DNA from: Paludibacteraceae bacterium
Lineage (GTDB): Bacteria > Bacteroidota > Bacteroidia > Bacteroidales > Paludibacteraceae
DNA length: 64,000 bases
Direction: 5' to 3'
Assembly (NCBI GenBank): GCA_017546705.1
Contig: JAFYSB010000005.1
Coordinates: 26,799-90,798 of the forward strand
Shown one piece after another: positions 52,855-61,292 of this stretch (positions are counted from its first letter, which is position 1; each line of letters begins with the position of its first letter). The notes under the pieces are model-generated. The model saw only the letters and a program-made list of their open reading frames with translations, was not told the origin of the DNA and searched no databases. Both the position numbers and the translations under genes were made by a program.

Positions 52855-53322
52855 TTTCTTCAATTGTTCACGGATACGCACCAATCGCACCGACACATTT
52901 TTTGCGCTGATACCCACAATTTCTCCGATTTCATCGTAACTTAGGTTCTCCAACCAAAGCATGATTATCGCTCTGTCGAACAGCCCCAGCTTCTGAATCC
53001 GCTTGTAGAGCATCTGCACTTGCTCCATGTCTTTGTCGTTTTCATCGAATAAGTCAATATCCACTGCCAACGGAATACGCTCGCCGCGGCGTTTCTCTTT
53101 TCTGTCCATCGAGATACAGGTGTTCATTGTCACGCGATACACCCATGTCTCAATCTTACTCTCGTTGCGAAATTTCTCAAAGCCCTGCCACAGATGAATC
53201 AATGTCTCTTGAAAGAGATCATCTATCTCATCCTTGTCTTTGGAGAACATATAGCAGATACTATATATCGTGCTTTTCTGCTCCTTGACCAGGGCCGCAA
53301 ATTCTTTTTCGGTTTGTTTCAT
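52849..53322 (-). CDS. ECF-type RNA polymerase sigma factor
   Basis: 157 residues. Region 2 (about 8-80): DEIDDLFQETLIHLWQGFEK and WVYRVTMNTCISMDRKEKRR. Region 4 (about 100-157): LGLFDRAIIMLWLENLSYDE, then IGEIVGISAKNVSVRLVRIREQ. The second ECF sigma factor in the window. Its upstream gap holds the 11-bp array C and the GTCTAATGGGT motif; no TAnnTTTG element faces it, so it may be transcribed by an alternative sigma, perhaps itself. Confidence 0.9.
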   Translation of the reverse strand: MKQTEKEFAALVKEQKSTIYSICYMFSKDKDEIDDLFQETLIHLWQGFEKFRNESKIETWVYRVTMNTCISMDRKEKRRGERIPLAVDIDLFDENDKDMEQVQMLYKRIQKLGLFDRAIIMLWLENLSYDEIGEIVGISAKNVSVRLVRIREQLKKQ

Positions 53323-53363
53323 ATCTCTCGTTTGTTTTTACGCTGTCTTTCCCTTATAAATCT

Positions 53364-53429
53364 TTAGTGATTCATTAGTTATTCTTTAGTTATTCTTAGG
53401 TGATTCATAGGTTATTTATAGGTGATTCA
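53364..53429. repeat. 11-bp degenerate tandem array C (TAGGTGATTCA)
   Basis: Six contiguous 11-base units at 53364, 53375, 53386, 53397, 53408 and 53419: TTAGTGATTCA, TTAGTTATTCT, TTAGTTATTCT, TAGGTGATTCA, TAGGTTATTTA and TAGGTGATTCA. It lies 42-107 bases upstream of the ECF sigma start, within the 379-base divergent gap 53323-53701. Confidence 0.85.
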
Positions 53430-53483
53430 GCAGCTCTGACCGTAGGATCAACATACCTTGCCGCGAACTTTTTACTAATGTTT

Positions 53484-53494
53484 ACCCATTAGAC
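53484..53494 (-). promoter_or_regulatory. Shared ECF-unit motif GTCTAATGGGT, copy 2
   Basis: On the minus strand, 162 bases before the sigma start, identical over 11 bases to the site at 46871-46881. Confidence 0.45.
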
Positions 53495-53605
53495 GCACCA
53501 CCTATTCGGTTTACTACAGCAATGTTAAAAATTTTTGCATTTTTTTGGTATAATGTTATATAATTTTTGTTTTCAACCCTAATATGCTGCAAAGATACAC
53601 CAAAA

Positions 53606-53637
53606 TTTGCACATCTACAAAAAAATATGTAACTTTG
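53606..53637 (+). promoter_or_regulatory. Promoter of the 53702 lipoprotein
   Basis: TTTG 53606-53609, 20 bases, TAACTTTG 53630-53637; leader about 60 nt. Confidence 0.75.
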
Positions 53638-53701
53638 CACTCGATATTCCACCAACTCGGATAATTTGACTAATTCGACCAATAATTAAAACTCCCTCAA
53701 C

Positions 53702-54571
53702 ATGAAAAATCATTTAATTTTAATCTTAACACCATTGCTGATGTTTTCTTGTGAGCAAAGCCCAAGTAACAATCCAGAAGAAATCACTAAAATGAGCACA
53801 AAATACGAAATTGAAAGTGCTAATTGGTGTACTTATTCACATCCAGATTATCTATCAGCACCGTTGAATATGGTATATAAGACGGTTATAGAGCGAGGAG
53901 AGGATGTTAAATATATCAAATCTGAATCTCAATACAGCGGAGATAAATTGGTACATAAATATACCCGTGAAAATATAAATAATATGGATATAAGATGGCA
54001 AGAATATCCAGCAGGTGACGAGGTACGTACTCGTGACACTATCATTTGGTATGATCTTGAAAGGACTAAAGTACTGGAGGAAAGATCTAAGCAATCAGTA
54101 AGGTATAATCAGTATGATAACAACCATCGAGAAATTTCATCTAAGATTTATTGGTGGGGAAAATTAACACACGAATACACCTATACATATTCCCACCTTA
54201 CACGATATGGAGAATACAAAAACTATGCGCAACACAACGATGAATTAATGAGTGTTCAATATGATACTACCGTGTTCGTTGATAATTCATTCTCTCAACC
54301 ACTATCATGGAAATCGAAACAGATTAACTATTTTGATGACACGTACACCTATTATTTCACTTCCGAAAAAAATGAATATGTAGCAGAGGGATTTTCGAGG
54401 AAGGACGGCACAGTTATATACCTAAATACAAAAGGTGAAGTGGTAACTAATCGTAGTTATACTATAGAATATACATGGCAAGATGCACTGAACAACACCT
54501 ATCATTCAGAAGACTACCTGGATGGCATATTGGTCAATAAAAGTGAGGGCTATACCAAGTATGTACGATAA
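53702..54571 (+). CDS. Lipoprotein of unknown function
   Basis: 289 residues. Lipobox with the cysteine at about 17 (LLMFSCEQS). The mature part is rich in tyrosine, threonine and alternating beta strands (IYWWGKLTHEYTYTYSHL, YTYYFTSEKNEYVAEGFS), a pattern like YD/RHS-style beta sheets, but there is no clear domain. The gene is AT-rich compared with its neighbours. I cannot assign a function. Confidence 0.7.
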   Translation: MKNHLILILTPLLMFSCEQSPSNNPEEITKMSTKYEIESANWCTYSHPDYLSAPLNMVYKTVIERGEDVKYIKSESQYSGDKLVHKYTRENINNMDIRWQEYPAGDEVRTRDTIIWYDLERTKVLEERSKQSVRYNQYDNNHREISSKIYWWGKLTHEYTYTYSHLTRYGEYKNYAQHNDELMSVQYDTTVFVDNSFSQPLSWKSKQINYFDDTYTYYFTSEKNEYVAEGFSRKDGTVIYLNTKGEVVTNRSYTIEYTWQDALNNTYHSEDYLDGILVNKSEGYTKYVR

Positions 54572-54606
54572 AAAATGCATAAAAAACAAACTTTTTTAGA
54601 AAATAC

Positions 54607-54637
54607 TTGTGTGTTTGTAAATATTTTTGTACCTTTG
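54607..54637 (+). promoter_or_regulatory. Promoter of the TPR lipoprotein-mutL transcript
   Basis: TTG 54607-54609, 20 bases, TACCTTTG 54630-54637; leader about 100 nt. Confidence 0.75.
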
Positions 54638-54740
54638 CAGCCGATATAGTGTGCTTATTGCACAGTTTTTGTAGGATAAATGACAGAAACAACTAAATCA
54701 CACCCAAGAAACTAATTAAAACAAATAAAAATAAACAAGT

Positions 54741-56429
54741 ATGAAAAAATCTTTGAAAGTTTTTGCGTCAGTAATGGTGTTTGCTATTCTGACATCTTGC
54801 GGAACTGCTATTCAACCAGAGCAAGTTACCGTAAACCCAAGTCCATTAACTGTAGTTGGCAACTTGGTTGAGGCTGACATTACAGGTACTTTCCCTGTAA
54901 AGAAATTTGGTGCTAAAGCTGTATTGACTATCACTCCTGTATTGAAATATGAGGGTGGTGAAGTTGTAGGCGAGCCTGTGACCTTTGTAGGTGAGAAAGC
55001 TAAAGAGAACGGTACAACTATCCCTTATAAGGCAGGTGGTCGCTTTGCAATGAAGGCTTCATTTGAGTATGTTCCTGCAATGGCAAAATCTGAGTTGTAT
55101 TTCCGCTTTACTGCTAAGAATGGCAACAAGGTAGTTGAGATTCCTGAAATGAAATTGGCAGACGGTGTAGTTTCTACCGCTAAGTTAGTGCAAGCACAAG
55201 ACGTGAAGCCACAAGTAACTGCTGACAAGTTCCAACGTATCATCCAAGAGGTTCAAGAGGCTGACATCAAATTCTTGATCCAACAATCTACTTTGCGCAA
55301 CTCTGAGTTGAAATCTCAAGAGTTGAAGGATCTCTATGCAGCTATCAAATCTGCAGATACAACAGCAAACAAGGCTATCAACAAATTGGAAGTTGCTGGT
55401 TATGCTTCTCCAGATGGTGAGGAAGGCTTGAATGCTAAGTTGGCAGACGCTCGTCAAGCTAAATCACAAAAGCACTTGCAAAAGCAATTGAAGAAAGCGA
55501 AAGTGAATGCGACTATCGAGTCAAACATCACAGCAGAGGACTGGGCTGGTTTCCAAGCTGCAATGGAAGCTAGCAATATCCAAGATAAGGAGTTGGTATT
55601 GCGCGTGTTGAGCATGTACTCTGACCCAGAGGAGCGCGAGGCACAAATCAAGAACTTGAGCGCAGTGTTCAAGACTATCGCAGAGGAAGTTCTTCCTGCA
55701 TTGCGTCGTAGCCGCCTCATCTTGACTACCGACTTGATTGGCAAGTCTGATGATGAAATCGCTGCTTTGGCTAAGAATGATGCTGCTGCATTGAACGTTG
55801 AGGAGTTGCTTTATGCGGCTACTTTGACTTGCAACTTGGATGAGAAAGCTGCTATCTACAAGAAAGCAGTTGCTCAATTTGGTAATGACTATCGTTCACA
55901 CAACAACCTTGGTATGGTTTACTTTGCTCAAGGCAATGTAGCTGAGGCACGCCGTTGCTACGCTAAAGCTTTGCAAATTGCTCCTAACAACGCTGATGTA
56001 AACTACAACGCTGGTTTGGCTGCTATGGCTGAGAACGACTTGGCTAAAGCTGAGGAGCATCTTGGTAAGGCTGCTGGCACACAAGGTGACTTGAAAGCTG
56101 CTATGGGTACACTCTACACCATGAAGGGTGACTATGCTGCTGCTAAGAATGCTTATGGCAACTCTGCAAGCAACAACGCTGCTGTTCAACAAATCTTGAA
56201 CGAGGATTATGCTGCTGCTCGCCAAACATTGGCTAAGGTAGAGAAACCTAACGCTACAACCGCTTACTTGGCTGCTGTAGTAGGTGCTCGCACCAACGAT
56301 CGCGAAGCTGTATATGCAAACTTGGCTGTGGCTGTTGAGCGTGATGCTAACCTCAAGGCTAAAGCTGCTCAAGATATCGAGTTTGCAAAATACACAGCAG
56401 ACGAGAAGTTCCAAGCAATCGTTAAATAA
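54741..56429 (+). CDS. Abundant OmpA-like/TPR lipoprotein
   Basis: 562 residues. Lipobox with the cysteine at about 20 (AILTSCGTA). The N-terminal 150 residues are beta-rich. About 215-260 holds an OmpA-like segment (KLEVAGYASPDGEEGLNAKL, ADARQAKSQ). From about 380 there are four TPR units (SHNNLGMVYFAQGNVAEARR). Codon use is strongly biased, implying high expression. It is probably an outer-membrane-associated scaffold, possibly touching peptidoglycan. Its stop overlaps the next start (TAATG). Confidence 0.82.
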   Translation: MKKSLKVFASVMVFAILTSCGTAIQPEQVTVNPSPLTVVGNLVEADITGTFPVKKFGAKAVLTITPVLKYEGGEVVGEPVTFVGEKAKENGTTIPYKAGGRFAMKASFEYVPAMAKSELYFRFTAKNGNKVVEIPEMKLADGVVSTAKLVQAQDVKPQVTADKFQRIIQEVQEADIKFLIQQSTLRNSELKSQELKDLYAAIKSADTTANKAINKLEVAGYASPDGEEGLNAKLADARQAKSQKHLQKQLKKAKVNATIESNITAEDWAGFQAAMEASNIQDKELVLRVLSMYSDPEEREAQIKNLSAVFKTIAEEVLPALRRSRLILTTDLIGKSDDEIAALAKNDAAALNVEELLYAATLTCNLDEKAAIYKKAVAQFGNDYRSHNNLGMVYFAQGNVAEARRCYAKALQIAPNNADVNYNAGLAAMAENDLAKAEEHLGKAAGTQGDLKAAMGTLYTMKGDYAAAKNAYGNSASNNAAVQQILNEDYAAARQTLAKVEKPNATTAYLAAVVGARTNDREAVYANLAVAVERDANLKAKAAQDIEFAKYTADEKFQAIVK

Positions 56430-56668
56430 TGTCGGTATTATTCCCAAAAGTACCCAAACCACGTAAGTGGGATTATCGCCCCATTTACTATGATAAAGAA
56501 AAGGAGGCGCGCAAGGATAAACTTGCGCGTCTTCATCGTGGTTCGTTCCGTGAAGCTCACGAGACGAATACCTATAATCGCAAAGACCATACCAAACGCG
56601 CATCCAAATTATTGTTGTGGATAGCGTTGCTTGGATTGTTGTTGTTTGCGTTTTACTATTTGCTATGA
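56429..56668 (+). CDS. Small single-pass membrane protein upstream of mutL
   Basis: 79 residues. A basic, aromatic N-terminus (PKVPKPRKWDYRPIYYDKEK), then a C-terminal membrane helix (about 60-78: LLLWIALLGLLLFAFYYLL). A short conserved gene of this type commonly precedes mutL in Bacteroidota; its function is unknown. It overlaps the TPR gene by one base and mutL by four (ATGA). Confidence 0.8.
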   Translation: MSVLFPKVPKPRKWDYRPIYYDKEKEARKDKLARLHRGSFREAHETNTYNRKDHTKRASKLLLWIALLGLLLFAFYYLL

Positions 56669-58446
56669 GTGATATCATTCATCTTCTACCCGATAGCGTT
56701 GCCAACCAGATTGCGGCTGGCGAAGTGATTCAGCGTCCCGCCTCTTGTCTAAAAGAGCTGGTGGAGAATTCATTGGATGCTGGTGCTCGGCATATTCGCG
56801 TGATTGTCCGCGATGCAGGACGCACGCTGTTGCAGGTGGTGGATGATGGCAAGGGCATGAGCCCTACCGATGCACGCATGGCATTTGAGCGTCATGCTAC
56901 CTCAAAGATAAGCCAAGCCAGCGACCTGTTCCAATTGCGCACAATGGGTTTTCGTGGTGAAGCGCTGGCAAGTATCTGTGCAGTAGCACATGTAGAGGTA
57001 CAAACACGTCGCACGGAAGATGAAGTCGGTACGCGCATTGAGATTGCAGGCTCCGAGGTGATTTCTCAGGAGATGGTGCAATGTCCTGTGGGCACGAATA
57101 TGCGCGTGAAAAACTTATTCTACAATGTGCCTGCGCGACGCAAGTTCCTCAAAACAGACCAAACAGAATTGCGCAATCTTATCACTGAGTACCAGCGTAT
57201 TGTATTGGTCAATCCGCACGTACAGTTTACCTTTGTAAGCAATGATGAGATTATCTCCGAACTGTCTCCTTGCACTCAAAAACAACGCATTGAAGCGGTT
57301 TTTGGACATTCCTCTAAACCTTATACAGGGCAACTGGTAGATATTGCTACCGAAACCGAATTGGTACATATCTCAGGTTTTATTGGTAAGCCCGAAACAG
57401 CAGGCAAAAATAGCCAGCAGTACATGTTTGTGAATGGTCGCTATATGCGTCATCCATATTTCCACAAAGCATTGATGACCGCTTATTCTGGAATGTTATT
57501 GCCCGACCATTCGCCTTCATATTTCTTGTATTTTGATATTCATCCAGATGCAATAGATGTGAATATCCACCCTACCAAAACAGAGATTAAGTTTGCTGAT
57601 GAGCAGGCGATATTCCAAATTCTATTGGCAGCTGCTAAAGAGGCATTGGGCAAATTCAATGTAGCTCCTTCACTTGACTTCACTACAGAATCGCATTTAG
57701 ATATACCGCAGCGTACTTTGGATACCCCAGTGGCAGCTCCGCGCATGCAATTAGATCCGCATTACAACCCGTTCAAGGCACAAAATACACGTACAGCACC
57801 TACAGGCTGGGACCAACTCTATGAGCGTCCTAAGAATATAGAAACTGCTGTTACAGAACCATTATTCGAGCCTTCTCTTGTTATAGACAATACGCCATTG
57901 ATCCAATGGGACAACCGCTATATCTTGGCGACGACTGCTGCTGGATTGCTTCTGATACACCAACATCGCGCACACACGTGCGTGTTGTATAAGGTATTGC
58001 TTGAGCAACTTAAAAATAAGCAGGCTGCTACTCAACCACTTCTCTTCCCTGAAGTGTTAGAGCTTTCCGCAGATGATTTGAGCACCTTAGAGCAACTCTT
58101 ACCTGAGTTACAAAGTGTTGGATTTGAGTTAGAACAATTTTCTCCTATGGCATATGCTATCAATGCTGTGCCTGCGCTACTAGGGCAAAAGAATGCTTCA
58201 GATGCAATCTTGCAAGTGATTCATAGCGTGCAAGACACCGAAGCTTCAGTTACACAACAATGGCAAGAGATGATTGCACTTGGATTAGCAGAACAGATGG
58301 CTATTCCACAGGGAAAATCGTTAACAGAATTGGAGATGCGCGACTTGGTTGATCGACTTCAGCAGTCGTCTTCCGTACGCCATCTTCCTAATGGTCAAAC
58401 TATTAGCATCGTATTAACCCATGAAGATATACAAAAGCGTTTCTAA
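56665..58446 (+). CDS. mutL: DNA mismatch repair protein MutL
   Basis: 593 residues from the ATG at 56665. GHKL ATPase motifs: ELVENSLDAGA, VVDDGKGM, RHATSKI and GFRGEALASI. A linker (about 330-420) leads to the C-terminal dimerisation domain. The metal-dependent endonuclease signature DQHAX2EX4E of many MutL proteins reads HQHRAHTCVLYK here, lacking the acidic residues. It matches MutS-bound mismatches to downstream repair. The 3' end overlaps the phosphatase gene by 26 bases. Confidence 0.95.
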   Translation: MSDIIHLLPDSVANQIAAGEVIQRPASCLKELVENSLDAGARHIRVIVRDAGRTLLQVVDDGKGMSPTDARMAFERHATSKISQASDLFQLRTMGFRGEALASICAVAHVEVQTRRTEDEVGTRIEIAGSEVISQEMVQCPVGTNMRVKNLFYNVPARRKFLKTDQTELRNLITEYQRIVLVNPHVQFTFVSNDEIISELSPCTQKQRIEAVFGHSSKPYTGQLVDIATETELVHISGFIGKPETAGKNSQQYMFVNGRYMRHPYFHKALMTAYSGMLLPDHSPSYFLYFDIHPDAIDVNIHPTKTEIKFADEQAIFQILLAAAKEALGKFNVAPSLDFTTESHLDIPQRTLDTPVAAPRMQLDPHYNPFKAQNTRTAPTGWDQLYERPKNIETAVTEPLFEPSLVIDNTPLIQWDNRYILATTAAGLLLIHQHRAHTCVLYKVLLEQLKNKQAATQPLLFPEVLELSADDLSTLEQLLPELQSVGFELEQFSPMAYAINAVPALLGQKNASDAILQVIHSVQDTEASVTQQWQEMIALGLAEQMAIPQGKSLTELEMRDLVDRLQQSSSVRHLPNGQTISIVLTHEDIQKRF

Positions 58447-59272
58447 ATTTATTGTAGTATTACTAACTTGCTGTTGTGCAGCATGCACACAGCCCAAGTT
58501 GCATACTTTGACCATCTTACACACCAATGATACACACTCTCAGGTGGAAGCGTTGGAAGAAGGCAAACGTGATGAGTTCTGCGGCGGCTATACTCGCCGT
58601 ATGGGGTTGATTGCACAAGAACGCAAAGCAGATCCTAATCTATTGGTGTTTGATGCAGGTGATTTTTGCCAGGGCACACCTTATTTCAACTTCTATCATG
58701 GTCGTATAGAAATCGACGCAATGAATAGAATGGGGTATGATGCCGTGATGTTAGGTAATCATGAATTTGATAACGGCGTTGATACTTTGGCAGCAATTTT
58801 GCAAGGAGCACAATTTCCTGTGGTATGTGCCAACTACGATGTCATAGGCTCTGTATTGGAGGGATTAGTATTGCCATACACGGTTATTCGTCGTCAAAAC
58901 GTGCGAATCGGTGTGTTTGGTATTGGTATTGATCCCGCTGGTTTGATAGCAGAACGCAATTTCGCACCATTGCAGTACTTAGATCCTATTGCTACAGCTC
59001 AAGATGTAGCAAATACCTTAAAAAATAAGGAGAAATGCGATGTAATAGTGTGTTTAAGTCATCAGGGAACACACCCAAGTACCGAAGGCAAACTATCGGA
59101 TGTGGAATTGGCACAAGCAACTCGAAATATAGATATTATCATTGGCGCACATACGCACAAAACACTCACAAATGTCTATATTCCTAACTTAGATGGGGAT
59201 AGCGTATTTTTGGCACAAATGGGCAAATCTGGTGCAAGAATTGGTAAAATTCAGGTCGAAATATTAGAATAA
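58421..59272 (+). CDS. Metallophosphatase lipoprotein, UshA/5'-nucleotidase N-terminal type
   Basis: 283 residues. Lipobox region CCCAACTQ. Calcineurin-like motifs: HTNDTHSQ, FDAGDFCQG, GNHEFDNG and GAHTHKT. Full UshA also has a C-terminal nucleotide-specificity domain, which is absent; in Bacteroidota the two halves are often encoded by separate genes, but no partner follows here. It probably hydrolyses nucleotides or similar phosphoesters in the periplasm. Confidence 0.88.
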   Translation: MKIYKSVSKFIVVLLTCCCAACTQPKLHTLTILHTNDTHSQVEALEEGKRDEFCGGYTRRMGLIAQERKADPNLLVFDAGDFCQGTPYFNFYHGRIEIDAMNRMGYDAVMLGNHEFDNGVDTLAAILQGAQFPVVCANYDVIGSVLEGLVLPYTVIRRQNVRIGVFGIGIDPAGLIAERNFAPLQYLDPIATAQDVANTLKNKEKCDVIVCLSHQGTHPSTEGKLSDVELAQATRNIDIIIGAHTHKTLTNVYIPNLDGDSVFLAQMGKSGARIGKIQVEILE

Positions 59273-59293
59273 ATGCACATTTCTTTCGAAAAA

Positions 59294-59325
59294 TTTGCAT
59301 ATTCCAAAAAAAAGTAGTTACTTTG
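59294..59325 (+). promoter_or_regulatory. acpP promoter
   Basis: TTTG 59294-59297, 20 bases, TTACTTTG 59318-59325 (one mismatch to TAnnTTTG). Confidence 0.68.
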
Positions 59326-59397
59326 CACTCGATTTCGCAAGAATAAATAAGAAAATAATAAAAATTAATATAATTAACAACTAAAAAAATTGTAATT

Positions 59398-59634
59398 ATG
59401 TCAGCAATTGAATCAAAAGTAAAAGCAATTATCGTTGATAAATTGGGTGTAGAAGAGTCACAAGTTACTCCAGATGCAAGCTTCACAGCAGATCTCAACG
59501 CAGATTCTCTTGACACTGTAGAGTTGATCATGGAGTTTGAGAAAGAGTTTGGTATTTCTATTCCAGACGAGGATACTCAAAACATCAACACTGTTAACGA
59601 CGTTATTGAATATATTGAGAAACTTCAAGCGTAA
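59398..59634 (+). CDS. acpP: Acyl carrier protein
   Basis: 78 residues, acidic. The phosphopantetheine serine lies in [20 protein letters not shown]. It carries growing acyl chains in type II fatty acid synthesis. fabF follows, with a strong hairpin between them. Confidence 0.98.
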   Translation: MSAIESKVKAIIVDKLGVEESQVTPDASFTADLNADSLDTVELIMEFEKEFGISIPDEDTQNINTVNDVIEYIEKLQA

Positions 59635-59663
59635 GTTCTCAAGTATTTTGACTTTTACCATGG

Positions 59664-59693
59664 ACGAGTTTGTGGAATAATCCGCAAACTCGT
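59664..59693 (+). promoter_or_regulatory. acpP-fabF intergenic hairpin
   Basis: CGAGTTTG (59665-59672) pairs perfectly with CAAACTCG (59685-59692), extended inward by GG/CC over loop AATAAT. No T-run follows, so it looks like a partial terminator or RNA-processing/stability element that could set acpP above fabF. Confidence 0.6.
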
Positions 59694-59710
59694 TGGATGT
59701 ATATAAGGAT

Positions 59711-60964
59711 ATGCAGCAAAAGCGAGTAGTAATCACAGGATTAGGATTGGTCACACCATTGGGAAATGATGTGGCAAGCACTTGGCAAAACCTCATCCAA
59801 GGAAAGAGTGGGGCAGATAATATAACTCATTTTGATGCGTCAAAGTTTAAGACGCAATTTGCATGCGAAGTCAAAGGATTAGACATGTCCTCACTTCTTG
59901 ATGCCAAAGAGTTGCGACGTTATGATCGCTATATTCATTATGCACTCAAGTCGGCAGAAGAAGCCTTGCTTGATGCTAAAGTCAGCATCGAACAAGAAGA
60001 TGCGCTACGTTGTGGTGTGATTTTCGGTAGTGGTATGGGAGGTATTTATACCCTTGATTGTAATGCTGGTGGCTTTGGCGCTGGTGATGGCACACCTCGA
60101 TATAGTCCTTTTTATATTCCAATGACTATCACCAATATGGCTGCTGGTATGTTGGCTATCCGCCATGGTTTCAAAGGTGTGAATTTTTCTACCACTTCTG
60201 CCTGCGCTTCTTCTTCTCATGCCATTGCTAGTGCTTGTTACCAAATTCGTATGGGCTTAGCAGATATTATCCTAACTGGAGGCAGCGAAGCTGCGGTTGA
60301 GTGTTCTGGTGTTGGTGGCTTCAATGCCTTGCACGCTCTCTCTACTCGCAATGATTCACCTCAAACGGCTTGCCGTCCTTTCTCCGCTTCGCGCGATGGA
60401 TTCGTGTTGGGAGAGGGAGCAGGTGCTTTGATTCTGGAGGAATACGAACATGCCAAAGCACGCGGGGCACATATCTATGCCGAGCTGGTTGGTATTGGAC
60501 TCACAGCCGATGCATACCATCTTACGGCTTCAGACCCAGAAGGTACAGGAGCAAAAAATGCCATGCAGTTGGCTATCAACGAAGCTGGTATAGCGCTCGA
60601 ACAAGTGGATTATATCAATACCCACGGCACATCCACGCCAATTGGTGATGTGGCAGAAGTGAAAGCCATCCAAGATGTGTTTGGCGAACATGCTTATCAT
60701 ATCAGCCTCACATCTTCCAAATCCATGACGGGACATATCCTTGGTGGTACAGGTGCAGTAGAGGCAATCATATCGATTCTCTCTATGCAACACGGAGTAG
60801 TAACTCCAACCATCAACCATGAGGAAGGGGATGAAGATCCAAATATTGATTACAAACTCAATTTCACATTCAACCAGGCGCAGCAGCGAGATATCCACTA
60901 TGCCATGAGCAATAATTTCGGCTTCGGCGGACACAACGCATGCTTGCTCTTCAAACGAATTTAA
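59711..60964 (+). CDS. fabF: 3-oxoacyl-[acyl-carrier-protein] synthase II
   Basis: 417 residues from the ATG at 59711; an in-frame TTG at 59693 falls at the end of the hairpin. Condenses malonyl-ACP with acyl-ACP. The triad is Cys in TTSACASSSHAIASA, His in NTHGTSTPIGD and His in SSKSMTGHILGG. The C-terminus NNFGFGGHNACLLFK is standard. Confidence 0.97.
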   Translation: MQQKRVVITGLGLVTPLGNDVASTWQNLIQGKSGADNITHFDASKFKTQFACEVKGLDMSSLLDAKELRRYDRYIHYALKSAEEALLDAKVSIEQEDALRCGVIFGSGMGGIYTLDCNAGGFGAGDGTPRYSPFYIPMTITNMAAGMLAIRHGFKGVNFSTTSACASSSHAIASACYQIRMGLADIILTGGSEAAVECSGVGGFNALHALSTRNDSPQTACRPFSASRDGFVLGEGAGALILEEYEHAKARGAHIYAELVGIGLTADAYHLTASDPEGTGAKNAMQLAINEAGIALEQVDYINTHGTSTPIGDVAEVKAIQDVFGEHAYHISLTSSKSMTGHILGGTGAVEAIISILSMQHGVVTPTINHEEGDEDPNIDYKLNFTFNQAQQRDIHYAMSNNFGFGGHNACLLFKRI

Positions 60965-61008
60965 ACAACACTGAACAATATTGAACATATTAAACGCGGC
61001 TTTGCCGC
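60962..61008. repeat. 10-bp TGAAC repeat with GC hairpin, copy 2
   Basis: TAAAC (60962), TGAAC (60972), TGAAC (60982) and TAAAC (60992) keep a 10-base phase, then GCGGC-TTT-GCCGC (60996-61008). Compare 10313-10357. Confidence 0.7.
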
Positions 61009-61041
61009 CTATATATTTACTGTTTTATTTTTTAAGGTATT

Positions 61042-61236
61042 ATGATTACAACTAAGATTGGTGAGAACGCAGGTTTGATCTGGAATGCATTACAAGGTGG
61101 TGCTCTCACACTCAAAGCTTTGAAGAAAGCTACAAAATTGAAAAACGACGACTTGAACCTCGCTTTGGGCTGGTTAGCTCGCGAAGGTAAAGTTGCTTTC
61201 GAGGAGGCAGAGGAATTGACAATTACTCTCCTTTAA
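61042..61236 (+). CDS. Winged-helix protein (DUF2582-like)
   Basis: 64 residues: IGENAGLIWNALQGGALTLK, KATKLKNDDLNLALGWLARE, and GKVAFEEAEELTITLL. The size and pattern match the small winged helix-turn-helix family PF10771. It may bind DNA, but targets are unknown. It is flanked by the TGAAC repeat and a terminator. Confidence 0.85.
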   Translation: MITTKIGENAGLIWNALQGGALTLKALKKATKLKNDDLNLALGWLAREGKVAFEEAEELTITLL

Positions 61237-61248
61237 TTTTACTACGAT

Positions 61249-61284
61249 AAGGCTGTTTGACTTCGGGCAGACAGCCTTATTTTA
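61249..61284 (+). terminator. Terminator after the winged-helix gene
   Basis: AAGGCTGT (61249-61256) pairs with ACAGCCTT (61271-61278), followed by ATTTTA. Confidence 0.75.
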
Positions 61285-61292
61285 CCTGTCAA

